DNA from: Dyadobacter bucti
GTDB lineage: Bacteria; Bacteroidota; Bacteroidia; Cytophagales; Spirosomataceae
Reading direction: 5' to 3'
Length of the DNA stretch: 64,000 nt
Assembly (NCBI RefSeq): GCF_005869225.1
Contig: NZ_SWFP01000001.1
Location: 186,001 to 250,000 of the forward strand
Shown: piece after piece, positions 24,937 through 33,083 of the stretch
Position numbering within the stretch: position 1 is the first letter of the stretch
How the letters are laid out: each line of letters begins with the position of its first letter
The notes under the pieces: model-generated
What the model was told of the DNA's origin: nothing
The model's database searches: none
The model's input: only the letters and a program-made list of their open reading frames with translations
Translations under genes and position numbers: made by a program

Positions 24937-26757
24937 ATGGGAACATTCAGATCTTTACACGAGATTGACTTTGCGGATATCATTCAGCCCGTCTACTTTC
25001 CATCTCCCCAAGCCTGGGAAGACCAGGTTTTGTACTTTTTGCTGGTGGACCGTTTTTCAGATGGGGATGAAACGAACTTCACGGATAACAACGGAAACAT
25101 CGTCTCTGCCGGGAACACTCCATTATTTACCGGGGTAGAAGCGGGGAATGCAATTGCCACAGAAGAAACCGCCGCGCGATGGAGAGACGCGGGGGGAAAT
25201 TTCGTCGGAGGAAACCTCAAAGGCCTGAAAAGCAAGATAGGATATCTGAAGCGGCTCGGCGTCACCGCCATCTGGATCAGCCCTGTTTTTAAGCAGGTCG
25301 CTGCACAAGAGTCGTACCATGGTTATGGCATCCAGGATTTTCTGGATATCGAGCCGCGGTTCGGTACCACCACCGACCTGATCGATGTCGTAAAAACCGC
25401 ACATGAAAACGGCATTTTTGTAATACTAGACATCATTTTGAATCATTCCGGAGATGTTTTCGGCTACGTCGGCGGACAGCCCGCGTATCAAAATGGCCAG
25501 ACCTTCCCTGTACAGGGATTCAGAAATGCGGCAGGAAATGCAGCGCTCCCGTTTGGGCCGCTGGCTGCCGGTGAATCCGCAGACGCCGGGATCTGGCCGG
25601 CGGAATTGCAGGAAGCTGGTACTTTCACCCAAAAAGGGAAAATCGTAAACTGGGACTACGAACCGGAATTTCTCAACGGCGATTTTGAATCGTTGAAAGA
25701 TATCACACACGGCAGCGGCGATGTCGATAATTTCAGGGTTTCAGACGCATTCAAATATCTCACTGAGGCTTACAAATACTGGATAGCGGTAGCAGATATC
25801 GATGGTTTCAGGATCGACACAGTCAAACATATGGAGTTGGGTGCCACCAGATATTTTTCTTCCGTGATCAAAGAATTTACAATGGGCATCGGTAAGGAAA
25901 ATTTTTACCTGATCGGCGAGATCACCGGAGGCAGGCAAAGGGCTTTTAACACACTCGAACTCACCGGCCTTGATGCGGCGCTGGGAATCGATGACATACC
26001 CGACAAATTGGAATATCTGGTAAAAGGTTATAGAAATCCATCCGAATATTTCGGACTGTTCAGGAATTCGGAACTTGTTCAGAAAGAGTCACATATATGG
26101 TTCAGAAATAAGGTGGTTACCCTGTTCGACGACCACGATCAGGTTCGGAAAGGCGGGCATAAGGCCCGGTTTTGCGCCGACTCGCTGGGAACCGACATGC
26201 TGGTGGCTGTGTTGGGGCTGAACCTGACCACGCTTGGGATTCCATGCATCTACTACGGGACCGAGCAGGCTTTTGACGGAGAAGGAGGTAATGACCGCTA
26301 CATCCGGGAAGCTATGTTCGGGGGAGAATTCGGGGCTTTCAGGAGCAGAAACGTCCATTTTTTTAACGAAAACAATCCCTGGTATCCCGAGATTTCAAAA
26401 ATCAATGAATTAAGAAAACAGCACATCGCCTTGCGGCGGGGTCGCCAGTACTTGCGGACTACATCAGCGAATGGAATTGATTTCAGCCTGCCAACCATTT
26501 TTGGTGAGCGGATGAATTCTATAGTAGCCTGGTCCCGGATTTTCAATGACAGAGAAGTTTTGTGCGCAATCAATATCGATCCTCAACATGAGACCATTGC
26601 ATACGTTACAATCGACAACGATCTGCATCCGGTCAATTCCCGGATACGTTGCCTGTATTCATCTAAAAACAGCCCGCAGGAGTTAAATGTAGAAGTCCGT
26701 AACGGAAAAGCGGTAAGGCTGACCATCCCACCGGGAGGTTTTGTGATTTATGCATAA
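24937..26757 (+). CDS. Alpha-amylase family glycoside hydrolase (GH13), cytoplasmic
   Basis: This 606-residue protein has the GH13 barrel. WEDQVLYFLLVDRFSDGD opens the barrel and ISPVF and DIILNHSGD mark early conserved regions. The catalytic nucleophile is D294 (GFRIDTVKH), the acid/base E328 (LIGEITGG) and the transition-state Asp D401 (DDHDQV). The C-terminus is a beta domain. No signal peptide is present, so it would act inside the cell on alpha-glucans or maltooligosaccharides, or by transglycosylation. It stands alone, with no other starch genes nearby. Confidence 0.9.
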   Translation: MGTFRSLHEIDFADIIQPVYFPSPQAWEDQVLYFLLVDRFSDGDETNFTDNNGNIVSAGNTPLFTGVEAGNAIATEETAARWRDAGGNFVGGNLKGLKSKIGYLKRLGVTAIWISPVFKQVAAQESYHGYGIQDFLDIEPRFGTTTDLIDVVKTAHENGIFVILDIILNHSGDVFGYVGGQPAYQNGQTFPVQGFRNAAGNAALPFGPLAAGESADAGIWPAELQEAGTFTQKGKIVNWDYEPEFLNGDFESLKDITHGSGDVDNFRVSDAFKYLTEAYKYWIAVADIDGFRIDTVKHMELGATRYFSSVIKEFTMGIGKENFYLIGEITGGRQRAFNTLELTGLDAALGIDDIPDKLEYLVKGYRNPSEYFGLFRNSELVQKESHIWFRNKVVTLFDDHDQVRKGGHKARFCADSLGTDMLVAVLGLNLTTLGIPCIYYGTEQAFDGEGGNDRYIREAMFGGEFGAFRSRNVHFFNENNPWYPEISKINELRKQHIALRRGRQYLRTTSANGIDFSLPTIFGERMNSIVAWSRIFNDREVLCAINIDPQHETIAYVTIDNDLHPVNSRIRCLYSSKNSPQELNVEVRNGKAVRLTIPPGGFVIYA

Positions 26758-27131
26758 AAAGATCTGCCCCGTCCGCATTACCAAAACACTGCCGCTTCGG
26801 AGCAAGTATTGTGAAACTGAGCTCAGTAATTTGCGTTTTCAAAGCAGCATCGTATCTTTTAAAAAATTTCCGTCTCAAAATGACATGAATTTCCAAAAGC
26901 GGCGATTGTCACAATTACCCCCCTACATTGTCGCAAATTCCATCGTAAAAAGTGATTGAATACTTGTTAGTTTGTTGTGCTGATATTGTTTCGGATCAGA
27001 TGGATACCGGGCTTGCATGCACAGCAGCTGACAGAATTTTCGGCACCAGGAAAATACAGGTTGTTTTAATAACCTGAGCAATTTTGGTAACTGTGCACAA
27101 ACATATTACTAACAAGCCAAACTAAAATCCA
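26758..27131. other. Intergenic region of 374 bases
   Basis: No convincing gene is seen. A 69-codon frame at 26750-26959 overlaps the GH13 end and has no recognisable product. TTTTGG near 27080 is followed by an A/T-rich stretch without a TAnnTTTG match. No terminator hairpin is evident after the GH13 gene. Confidence 0.4.
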
Positions 27132-27596
27132 ATGGGAAACAACTACAGCAATCAAAAACCAGGTCCGGAAGCGGCGTATAAACTTCTGGAATCTTTTGTT
27201 GGTAAATGGGATACCTCCGGAAGCTTAACTGCGGGCCCCGAAAGTGTTGCCCTTCCGATCAGCGGAACGGATACTTACGAATGGCTCCCTGGCGGCTTTT
27301 TTCTGTTGCACCGGGTAGATGTGATGGTTGGCACAGACCGGAAAGAAAGCATTGAAATCATTGGATACGACCAGCTGAGCGATACTTATCCGATGCACTA
27401 CTATGACAACACCGGCGAATCGGGGATCATGCATGCGGTTGAAGAGGATGGTGTCTGGGCTTTCCTGTCACACAATCTACGGTTCACCGGTGGTTTCAGT
27501 GATGATGGGAATACCCTATCGGGGGTTTGGGAGCAGCTTTATGAAAATGATGCCTGGCATCACCTGATGAATATCAAATTATCCAGGACTTCTTAG
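27132..27596 (+). CDS. DUF1579-like protein
   Basis: A 154-residue soluble protein that appears to belong to the DUF1579 family of small beta-barrel proteins: LLESFVGKWDTSG near the N-terminus, a DTYEWLPGGFFLLHRVD block, GYDQLSDTYPMHYYDNTGE and a GVWEQLYENDAWHHLMNIKL end. These resemble lipocalin-like ligand binders. Function is unknown. It lies 15 bases before the serine hydrolase gene, so the two are likely co-transcribed. Confidence 0.68.
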   Translation: MGNNYSNQKPGPEAAYKLLESFVGKWDTSGSLTAGPESVALPISGTDTYEWLPGGFFLLHRVDVMVGTDRKESIEIIGYDQLSDTYPMHYYDNTGESGIMHAVEEDGVWAFLSHNLRFTGGFSDDGNTLSGVWEQLYENDAWHHLMNIKLSRTS

Positions 27597-27611
27597 TTTA
27601 AGGGATGGCAA

Positions 27612-28823
27612 ATGATCAACACGGAGATAAAAAATACCGGAGGCACACTTGCTCCCGGTCTGAAGGAAATCCTTGAAGGTTATGTAGAAAGGGGCGAGAT
27701 ACCTGGCCTGGCCGCGCTGGTCAGCCGCAACGGTATGGTACAGGTTGAAACAGCCGGAACCCTGGCTTTGGGAGAGAATGTGCCTGTTCAGCGGGATTCT
27801 ATATTCCGCATTTCGTCCATGACCAAGCCGGTGACGGCGGTAGCAGCCATGATCCTGGTGGAAGAATGCAAACTCCGCCTGGATGATCCTGTGGACATTT
27901 GGTTACCGGAACTTGCCGATCGGAAAGTGTTGAAAAAAGTGGACGGGCCACTCAGCGAGACCGTTCAGGCCAGCCGCCCGATCACATTGCGTGATCTGCT
28001 GACCCTCCGGATGGGAATGGGACATTTGCTGAATTTCAACGGAACCTATCCGATACAACTTGCCCTGCAAAAATATGGAATCCTGCAGGGGCCACCCAAA
28101 CCGCAGCATTGGCCCTCTCCCGACAAGTGGATCGAACAGGTTGGGTCGCTGCCCCTGATGTACCAGCCTGGTGAGATGTGGATGTACGATCTTGGACTGG
28201 ATGTACTGGGCGTACTGATTGCCCGGGCCGCCGGCCAGTCGCTGGAAACATTTATGCAGGAACGCATTTTCGGGCCGCTGGGCATGAAGGATACGGCTTT
28301 CAGTGTGCCCGAAACAAAAATCGGACGGCTGGCAACGAGTTATATGCCCGATTACAAAACCGGAAAGCTATCGGTTTACGATGAGGCCGAGGGCGGGCAA
28401 TGGAGTCGACCACCTGCTTTTCCGATGGGTAGTGCCGGCCTGGTGTCCACAGTTGATGACTTCCAGGCGTTCGGCCAGATGATGCTTAACAAAGGCAGGT
28501 ACGGAGACACACGCATCCTTTCCAGGCCAACCGTAGAGCTGATGACGACAAACCACCTGACGCGAAAACAGATTTCGGGCTGGGAACTATTCCTGGGAGA
28601 AAGCAGTGGCTGGGGATTCGGGATGTCGGTGGACATCCAACGCGCTAACTTATGGTCGAAACCGGGAAATTTTGGATGGAGTGGAGGAATGGGCAGTACC
28701 TGGGCCTGCGATCCGGCTGAGAACCTGACCGGCATACTACTGACACAGGTTGGATGGACGTCTCCAGAACCTCCGCGTGTTTGCTCGGACTTCTGGACTT
28801 GCATATACCGGAACATCGGATAG
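27612..28823 (+). CDS. Serine hydrolase, beta-lactamase class C/esterase family
   Basis: The 403-residue protein has the SxxK motif S69-M-T-K72 (RISSMTKPVT), YDLGLDVLG as the YxN-like second motif, and a C-terminal GWSGGMGST region in the KTG position. These are family VIII esterase/class C beta-lactamase-like features. No signal peptide is seen, so a cytoplasmic esterase acting on small esters is more likely than antibiotic resistance. It is probably co-transcribed with the DUF1579-like gene. Confidence 0.85.
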   Translation: MINTEIKNTGGTLAPGLKEILEGYVERGEIPGLAALVSRNGMVQVETAGTLALGENVPVQRDSIFRISSMTKPVTAVAAMILVEECKLRLDDPVDIWLPELADRKVLKKVDGPLSETVQASRPITLRDLLTLRMGMGHLLNFNGTYPIQLALQKYGILQGPPKPQHWPSPDKWIEQVGSLPLMYQPGEMWMYDLGLDVLGVLIARAAGQSLETFMQERIFGPLGMKDTAFSVPETKIGRLATSYMPDYKTGKLSVYDEAEGGQWSRPPAFPMGSAGLVSTVDDFQAFGQMMLNKGRYGDTRILSRPTVELMTTNHLTRKQISGWELFLGESSGWGFGMSVDIQRANLWSKPGNFGWSGGMGSTWACDPAENLTGILLTQVGWTSPEPPRVCSDFWTCIYRNIG

Positions 28824-28881
28824 CGTTCGGAGCGGGATCGAAAACTGCTTGATTAACACCTTTTAACTATAATATTAAGGC

Positions 28882-29133
28882 ATGGTAGAGGTATTTAAGA
28901 CGAATGTAGAAAATCAGGAGCAGGCCAATTTCCTGATCGGACATATACAGCATACTTTCGTGGGCTACCTGGCAAGTTTTGATCTGGAAGACTGCGACAA
29001 CATCCTTCGTGTGAAATCCGGAGAGGGTTTTGTAGATGTTTCCGCCCTAGTTCACCTGCTGCAAAGGTTCGGATTCTTCGCAGAAATCCTTCCGGACGAA
29101 ATCATCATTCCCGAAACAGTACTGTATAATTGA
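28882..29133 (+). CDS. Hypothetical small protein, possible ferredoxin-like (HMA-type) fold
   Basis: This 83-residue protein has a beta-alpha-beta pattern (VEVFKTNV, NFLIGHIQHTFVGYLASFDLEDCDNILRV-like layout) as in HMA-type heavy-metal-associated folds, but it lacks the CxxC metal motif. No family name can be given with confidence. It precedes a broken SRPBCC-like gene. Confidence 0.5.
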   Translation: MVEVFKTNVENQEQANFLIGHIQHTFVGYLASFDLEDCDNILRVKSGEGFVDVSALVHLLQRFGFFAEILPDEIIIPETVLYN

Positions 29134-29139
29134 TTGAAT

Positions 29140-29256
29140 ATGGGCAGCAAATCTTTTATAATTGAACAACCTCTTCATACTCCGGTGGCACCTGTCTGGA
29201 AGGCTGTTACTGATAAAACAGTCTCGAGCTGCCTACCTGGAAGACCGGATGCATAG
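29140..29256 (+). pseudogene. Truncated SRPBCC/AHSA1-like gene fragment
   Basis: A 38-codon frame (ATG 29140, TAG 29254) begins IIEQPLHTPVAPVWKAVTDK, which fits the N-terminal strand and helix of SRPBCC proteins of the AHSA1 type. It then ends in an unrelated tail. In another frame the following bases read AAYLEDRM, which resembles the final helix of the same family. A large internal deletion plus frameshift would explain this. The 3' side runs into the opposite-strand 2H phosphoesterase gene. Confidence 0.45.
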
Positions 29257-29261
29257 TTTTG

Positions 29262-29858
29262 TTACACGGCGGACTCCTTGCTGTTCCCGAAATATATTTC
29301 CTTGATCCGGTTGTAGGCCCCCAACCCATTTTCAGTTACCGTTCTTCTCAATATTATTACGCTTTTGCATACAAATTCACCCTTATGATCATACTCAGCA
29401 AGCTGCGGATCGATGATGTCAAATTTGTCCGCCGGCAATGCGCGTACAATCGTGATATGGTACCTGTTGGTTTGGGATTTGAAGGGAAAGTACTTGAAGA
29501 GTATCTTGACAACCTCTTTAATCGGATCCGGATTTTCTATTTTTAGGACCAGCGACTTGGTAGTTTTGTGCCGGTAAATTTCTTTACCACCGTAACGCAC
29601 CACAAAACCTTTCACCGATGTCAAAGCTTCACTTGCTTTTTCAATGACCATTTCGTCCATGATCTTGGAAGTTTTCCACTCAGCGAGCGAAAGATGCGCT
29701 TTCGAGGAAAGACTGTACTCTGAGGTTTCATTGATCGTCCGGGCAATTTTCTGTTTCAGAGTGCCGACGATCTCTTCCGTTTCCTGATCAGGAGACAAAA
29801 CGAACGCATATTCGTAGATATCCATGTTGAACAAGGATAGCTGGTATGGTTTCACCAT
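29262..29858 (-). CDS. 2H phosphoesterase (2'-5' RNA ligase-like family)
   Basis: The 198-residue protein has both signature motifs of the 2H superfamily, H55-L-S57 (AHLSLAEW) and H134-I-T136 (YHITIVRAL), placed about 80 residues apart as expected. Members cleave or ligate 2',5' phosphodiester or cyclic phosphate bonds in RNA or nucleotides; the substrate here is unknown. An internal Met at residue 12 is a possible alternative start. Its start lies 3 bases after the stop of the GlxA-type regulator gene, so they probably share a transcript. Confidence 0.78.
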   Translation of the reverse strand: MVKPYQLSLFNMDIYEYAFVLSPDQETEEIVGTLKQKIARTINETSEYSLSSKAHLSLAEWKTSKIMDEMVIEKASEALTSVKGFVVRYGGKEIYRHKTTKSLVLKIENPDPIKEVVKILFKYFPFKSQTNRYHITIVRALPADKFDIIDPQLAEYDHKGEFVCKSVIILRRTVTENGLGAYNRIKEIYFGNSKESAV

Positions 29859-29861
29859 TTG

Positions 29862-30842
29862 TCAGATCTGGATTTGGCGATTGTATTTGTTCCGGTATTC
29901 CACTGGCGACAGGCCGGTTATTTTTTTAAAGGTACTGCGAAATGCCTTGTTATCTGAATATCCCACTTCATACATCAGCTCACTTACATTTTTCCTGCTC
30001 ACCTCAAAGCTCTTTTTGGCAGCCTCGATCTTCACCCGCTGAATATATTCCACAACCGAATTGGAAGTTGCTTTTTTAAACCGTCTTTCAAAACTCCTGC
30101 GCCCCACAGAGAACATCTCGGAAAGCTGGTCAACGGTAATCTTGTCCTGAAAACTCCGCTCTATGAACTCCTGGGCTTTCCGCACCGTATCATCTTCATG
30201 ACCTTTCTGCCCGGTAAACATAATAAACGGCGACTGCGTATTCCGGTCGATTTCAATCACAAAAAACTTGGTTGTATAAATCGCCATTTCCCTGTCGATA
30301 TACTTTTCAGTGAGATACACCAGCAGGTTCCAGAAAGAATTCGCACCTCCGCTTGTGTAGATGCCGTTTTCGTCCGTAATGATCCGGTCGTCGACGAGAT
30401 TGATGGTTGGGTACATCTTCCTGAAATCATTCGCCGACAGCCAGTGTGTCGTACAGTTGCGGCCATTGAGCAAACCCGTAGCCGCCAGTAGAAACGCGCC
30501 AACGCACAAGCTTGCCACCTCCGAACCGGACCCATGCTGCTTACTGATCCAGGTGAAAAAAGGCCGATTTGCCTCCACTACTTGCTCCTTATCACCGTTC
30601 ACCGCCGGGACAATGATCAGGTCCGTTTTCTCGACATCACTGAAAATGACATCCGGGACCACCGAAAAAACACCGCCGTAACGCTGCGGTTCAAGGGAGA
30701 AACCCACCAGCTGTATCTTAAATGCCGGCTCCTTCCCCATCCCGGCCAGAAAGTCGTTGACCGCGCTGAAAAACATCAAAGGACCTTCAATAGTACCCAA
30801 GGCTGCATCACCCTTTGGAACCAATATGGATATATGCTTCAT
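29862..30842 (-). CDS. GlxA-type regulator (DJ-1/PfpI domain plus AraC HTH)
   Basis: I chose the ATG at 30842 over an in-frame ATG at 30908 because a promoter lies between them. The 326-residue product has an N-terminal DJ-1/PfpI amidotransferase-like domain (ASLCVGAFLLAATGLLNGR with the nucleophile-elbow Cys; THWLSANDF) and a C-terminal AraC-type HTH (FKKATSNSVVEYIQRVKIEAAKK, GYSDNKAFRSTFKKITG). It probably senses a small reactive molecule. The predicted transcription start coincides with the start codon, suggesting a leaderless or nearly leaderless mRNA. A PhnB-like gene is divergent. Confidence 0.85.
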   Translation of the reverse strand: MKHISILVPKGDAALGTIEGPLMFFSAVNDFLAGMGKEPAFKIQLVGFSLEPQRYGGVFSVVPDVIFSDVEKTDLIIVPAVNGDKEQVVEANRPFFTWISKQHGSGSEVASLCVGAFLLAATGLLNGRNCTTHWLSANDFRKMYPTINLVDDRIITDENGIYTSGGANSFWNLLVYLTEKYIDREMAIYTTKFFVIEIDRNTQSPFIMFTGQKGHEDDTVRKAQEFIERSFQDKITVDQLSEMFSVGRRSFERRFKKATSNSVVEYIQRVKIEAAKKSFEVSRKNVSELMYEVGYSDNKAFRSTFKKITGLSPVEYRNKYNRQIQI

Positions 30843-30846
30843 AATC

Positions 30847-30877
30847 CAAAAGTAAGTAATTAGAATGTCGCATTCAA
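30847..30877 (-). promoter_or_regulatory. Bacteroidota-type promoter of the GlxA-type regulator
   Basis: On the minus strand, TTG (30877-30875) is followed after 20 bases by TACTTTTG (30854-30847), a full match to the consensus. The -7 element ends 5 bases before the ATG at 30842. Confidence 0.6.
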
Positions 30878-30967
30878 CCCCTCTCTTTGCCGTTTTTACA
30901 CCCTTCAAATTCGGAGGATCAGAGGTACGTTTGTAACATCCAATTACAACAACAAATACTTACCGAG

Positions 30968-31381
30968 ATGACACAGATTAATCCTTATCTAACATTTAGC
31001 GGCCAGTGTCGGGAAGCTATGCACTTTTACCAGGAATGCCTGGGTGGAGAATTGAGTTTGCAGACAATAGGCGATTCACCGATGGCAGCGCAGTGGCCGG
31101 CTGCCGTTCAGAAGAATATCCTGCATGCCAGTCTGACGAACAATGGCATTGTGCTGCTGGGTAGCGATATGCGTGATTCAGATGTCGTTTTGAGCGGCGG
31201 GAATATTTCATTATCAATCAATTGCAGTAGCGAGGAGGAGATCAACCGCTTTTTCACTAACCTTTCGGAAGGCGGAAATGTGACGCACCCGTTGCACGAT
31301 TTCTTTGCAGGCAAAATCGGGACACTTACCGACAAATTCAAGATCGACTGGATGTTTTACTACACCAAAAATCCTTCATAA
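30968..31381 (+). CDS. PhnB-like VOC family protein
   Basis: A 137-residue protein of the PhnB-type VOC subfamily: NPYLTFSGQCREAMHFYQE near the N-terminus, then a GGELSLQTIGDSP block, a central VLLGSDM, and a DKFKIDWMFYY C-terminus. The ATG at 30968 is preferred over an in-frame ATG at 30887 because it begins the conserved domain. TACGTTTG at 30926-30933 is a candidate -7 element 35 bases upstream. It is divergent from the GlxA-type gene, which may regulate it. Confidence 0.82.
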   Translation: MTQINPYLTFSGQCREAMHFYQECLGGELSLQTIGDSPMAAQWPAAVQKNILHASLTNNGIVLLGSDMRDSDVVLSGGNISLSINCSSEEEINRFFTNLSEGGNVTHPLHDFFAGKIGTLTDKFKIDWMFYYTKNPS

Positions 31382-31438
31382 ACTATTGATAAATTATAGC
31401 TTACAACTTATTACAAAACGCTCTTAAATCCCAAAAAC

Positions 31439-31972
31439 ATGAAAATCCTTTTGAAAATCCTCGTGGGCCTGGCCAGTGTCTTCGCGCTGTTACTCGTCGT
31501 CGCCCTTTTTGTAAGAAATGAATATGAAGTAAAACGCGAAATAACGATCAGCAAACCAACACCGGAAGTTTTTGATTATATCAAATACCAGAAGAACATG
31601 GACCACTATAACAAATGGGTGATGGTCGACCCGAACATGAAAAAGGAGTATACCGGAACGGACGGAACGGTTGGGTTCATCTATGCCTGGGACAGCGCTA
31701 CGGACGCAGGAAAAGGTGAACTAGAAATCAAGAACATAGATCCGGACAAGACGATCAATCTGGAAATCCGTTTTGTCAGGCCTTTCGAGAGTGTAGGACT
31801 GACGGAAATGAGTACGCTGCCCGTTTCGGACCATGAGACCCTTCTAAAATGGGGCATGTCCGGCAGATCGCCATACCCGATGAACATTATGAATTTATTC
31901 ATCGACGGTATGCTGGGCAAAGACCTTGAAGAAAGCCTCAACACATTAAAGGGCATTGTTGAAAATAAATAA
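31439..31972 (+). CDS. SRPBCC family protein, membrane-anchored
   Basis: The 177-residue protein has an N-terminal hydrophobic anchor (about 4-26) and a helix-grip SRPBCC domain: REITISKPTPEVFDYIKYQKNMDHY at the start and a GMLGKDLEESLNTLKGIVE C-terminal helix. Such domains bind hydrophobic ligands. Small regularly spaced genes on both sides of it form a run of detoxification-like proteins. No catalytic residue can be identified. Confidence 0.8.
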   Translation: MKILLKILVGLASVFALLLVVALFVRNEYEVKREITISKPTPEVFDYIKYQKNMDHYNKWVMVDPNMKKEYTGTDGTVGFIYAWDSATDAGKGELEIKNIDPDKTINLEIRFVRPFESVGLTEMSTLPVSDHETLLKWGMSGRSPYPMNIMNLFIDGMLGKDLEESLNTLKGIVENK

Positions 31973-31990
31973 CCATTAAAAACCTACGTC

Positions 31991-32503
31991 ATGAAAACCA
32001 GGGAAATACTTGAAGAACTCGAACAGACTACGAATGACTTTTCCCGTGTTCTTGGTTCTTTTACACCTGCGCAGATCAACATAATACCTTTTGAAAACAG
32101 CTGGACCGCCGGCCAGGTTGCGGAACATATCCTGATGTCAGAAACCGGCCTGCCGGGCGTGTTGCTCGAAAAGACCAAACCAGCCGAACGCCCGAAGGAT
32201 GAAAAAGTACCGGAGATCGAAGCCGTTTTTCTGGATTTCACAACCAAGCTGCAAGCCCCGGAATTCATCATTCCGGGTAACGGCCCTCATGATAAAAACC
32301 AGCTCCTGATGTCTTTTCAAAAAGAAAGGTCTGAAATTCTGATGATCACAAGCGCGGAGGACCTTACACAGCTTTGTACCAGCTTCCCTTTTCCGGAGAT
32401 AGGCGAACTGACCCGATGGGAATGGGTCAGCTTTGTGATCTGTCACTCGAAGAGGCACATTTTCCAGTTACAGAACATACTCGAAAAAGTAAAGGGAAAA
32501 TAA
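31991..32503 (+). CDS. DinB/YfiT-fold family protein
   Basis: The third DinB-superfamily protein of the window, 170 residues. NIIPFENSWTAGQVAEHILMSE carries the conserved His in helix 2, and the C-terminal SFVICHSKRHIFQLQNILEK helix has two more histidines, so a three-His metal site is plausible. Members act as thiol transferases or maleylpyruvate isomerase-like enzymes. It starts 18 bases after the SRPBCC gene and is likely in its operon. Confidence 0.82.
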   Translation: MKTREILEELEQTTNDFSRVLGSFTPAQINIIPFENSWTAGQVAEHILMSETGLPGVLLEKTKPAERPKDEKVPEIEAVFLDFTTKLQAPEFIIPGNGPHDKNQLLMSFQKERSEILMITSAEDLTQLCTSFPFPEIGELTRWEWVSFVICHSKRHIFQLQNILEKVKGK

Positions 32504-32559
32504 ATCAGACGGGTATTTTCGTATCTTGCAGCCATTTCCACGACCATCGTTCTCAACCC

Positions 32560-33042
32560 ATGAGCAGAAAATTGATTATGCTGTTTTTGCTTCTTACCGG
32601 AAGCGTGTTTTGTTTTTCCCAGGGCACAGGCCAGACCAAAATAGCCCCGTTTCAGATCAGGCTGACGAGCGGCCACATGTACACTGCTTCACAGCTCGCA
32701 CCCGGGCCAGTTGTACTTGTATATTTCTCACCCGACTGCGACCATTGCCAGGATTTCACAAAAGATTTGGTTAAAAACTACAGTGTTGTTGCCAACAAGC
32801 AGGTGGTAATGGTGACTTTCCAACCGATGGAAATGGTCAAACCGTTTGTAACCCAGTACGGACTGGCTTCGTATCCCAACTTCAAAGTGGGCACGGAAGG
32901 CACCACGCTTACGGTGCAGAAATACTATCAGATCAGATCATTTCCATACATTGCCATTTATGACAAAACAGGCAAGCTTGTACGGACTTTTGAAGGCGAA
33001 CAGCCCCATGCTGAAATTTTCAAAGCATTGAAGCAGATCTGA
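32560..33042 (+). CDS. Exported thioredoxin-fold protein (TlpA-like)
   Basis: The 160-residue product starts with a signal peptide (MSRKLIMLF, hydrophobic core, CFSQ near residue 19) and continues as a thioredoxin fold with the redox pair CDHC near residue 59 in YFSPDCDHCQDF. The cis-proline loop is SFPYIAIYD. It is probably a periplasmic thiol oxidoreductase. The in-frame open region runs back to 32374, but the ATG at 32560 gives the signal peptide. Confidence 0.82.
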   Translation: MSRKLIMLFLLLTGSVFCFSQGTGQTKIAPFQIRLTSGHMYTASQLAPGPVVLVYFSPDCDHCQDFTKDLVKNYSVVANKQVVMVTFQPMEMVKPFVTQYGLASYPNFKVGTEGTTLTVQKYYQIRSFPYIAIYDKTGKLVRTFEGEQPHAEIFKALKQI

Positions 33043-33083
33043 GATTGTAATCGCAAACCTGCTTCCGGTTTTTCTCACTACCG

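Noticed and set aside
26750..26959. 69-codon plus-strand frame after the GH13 gene
   Set aside because: It overlaps the GH13 end, has no recognisable product and no ribosome site of its own.
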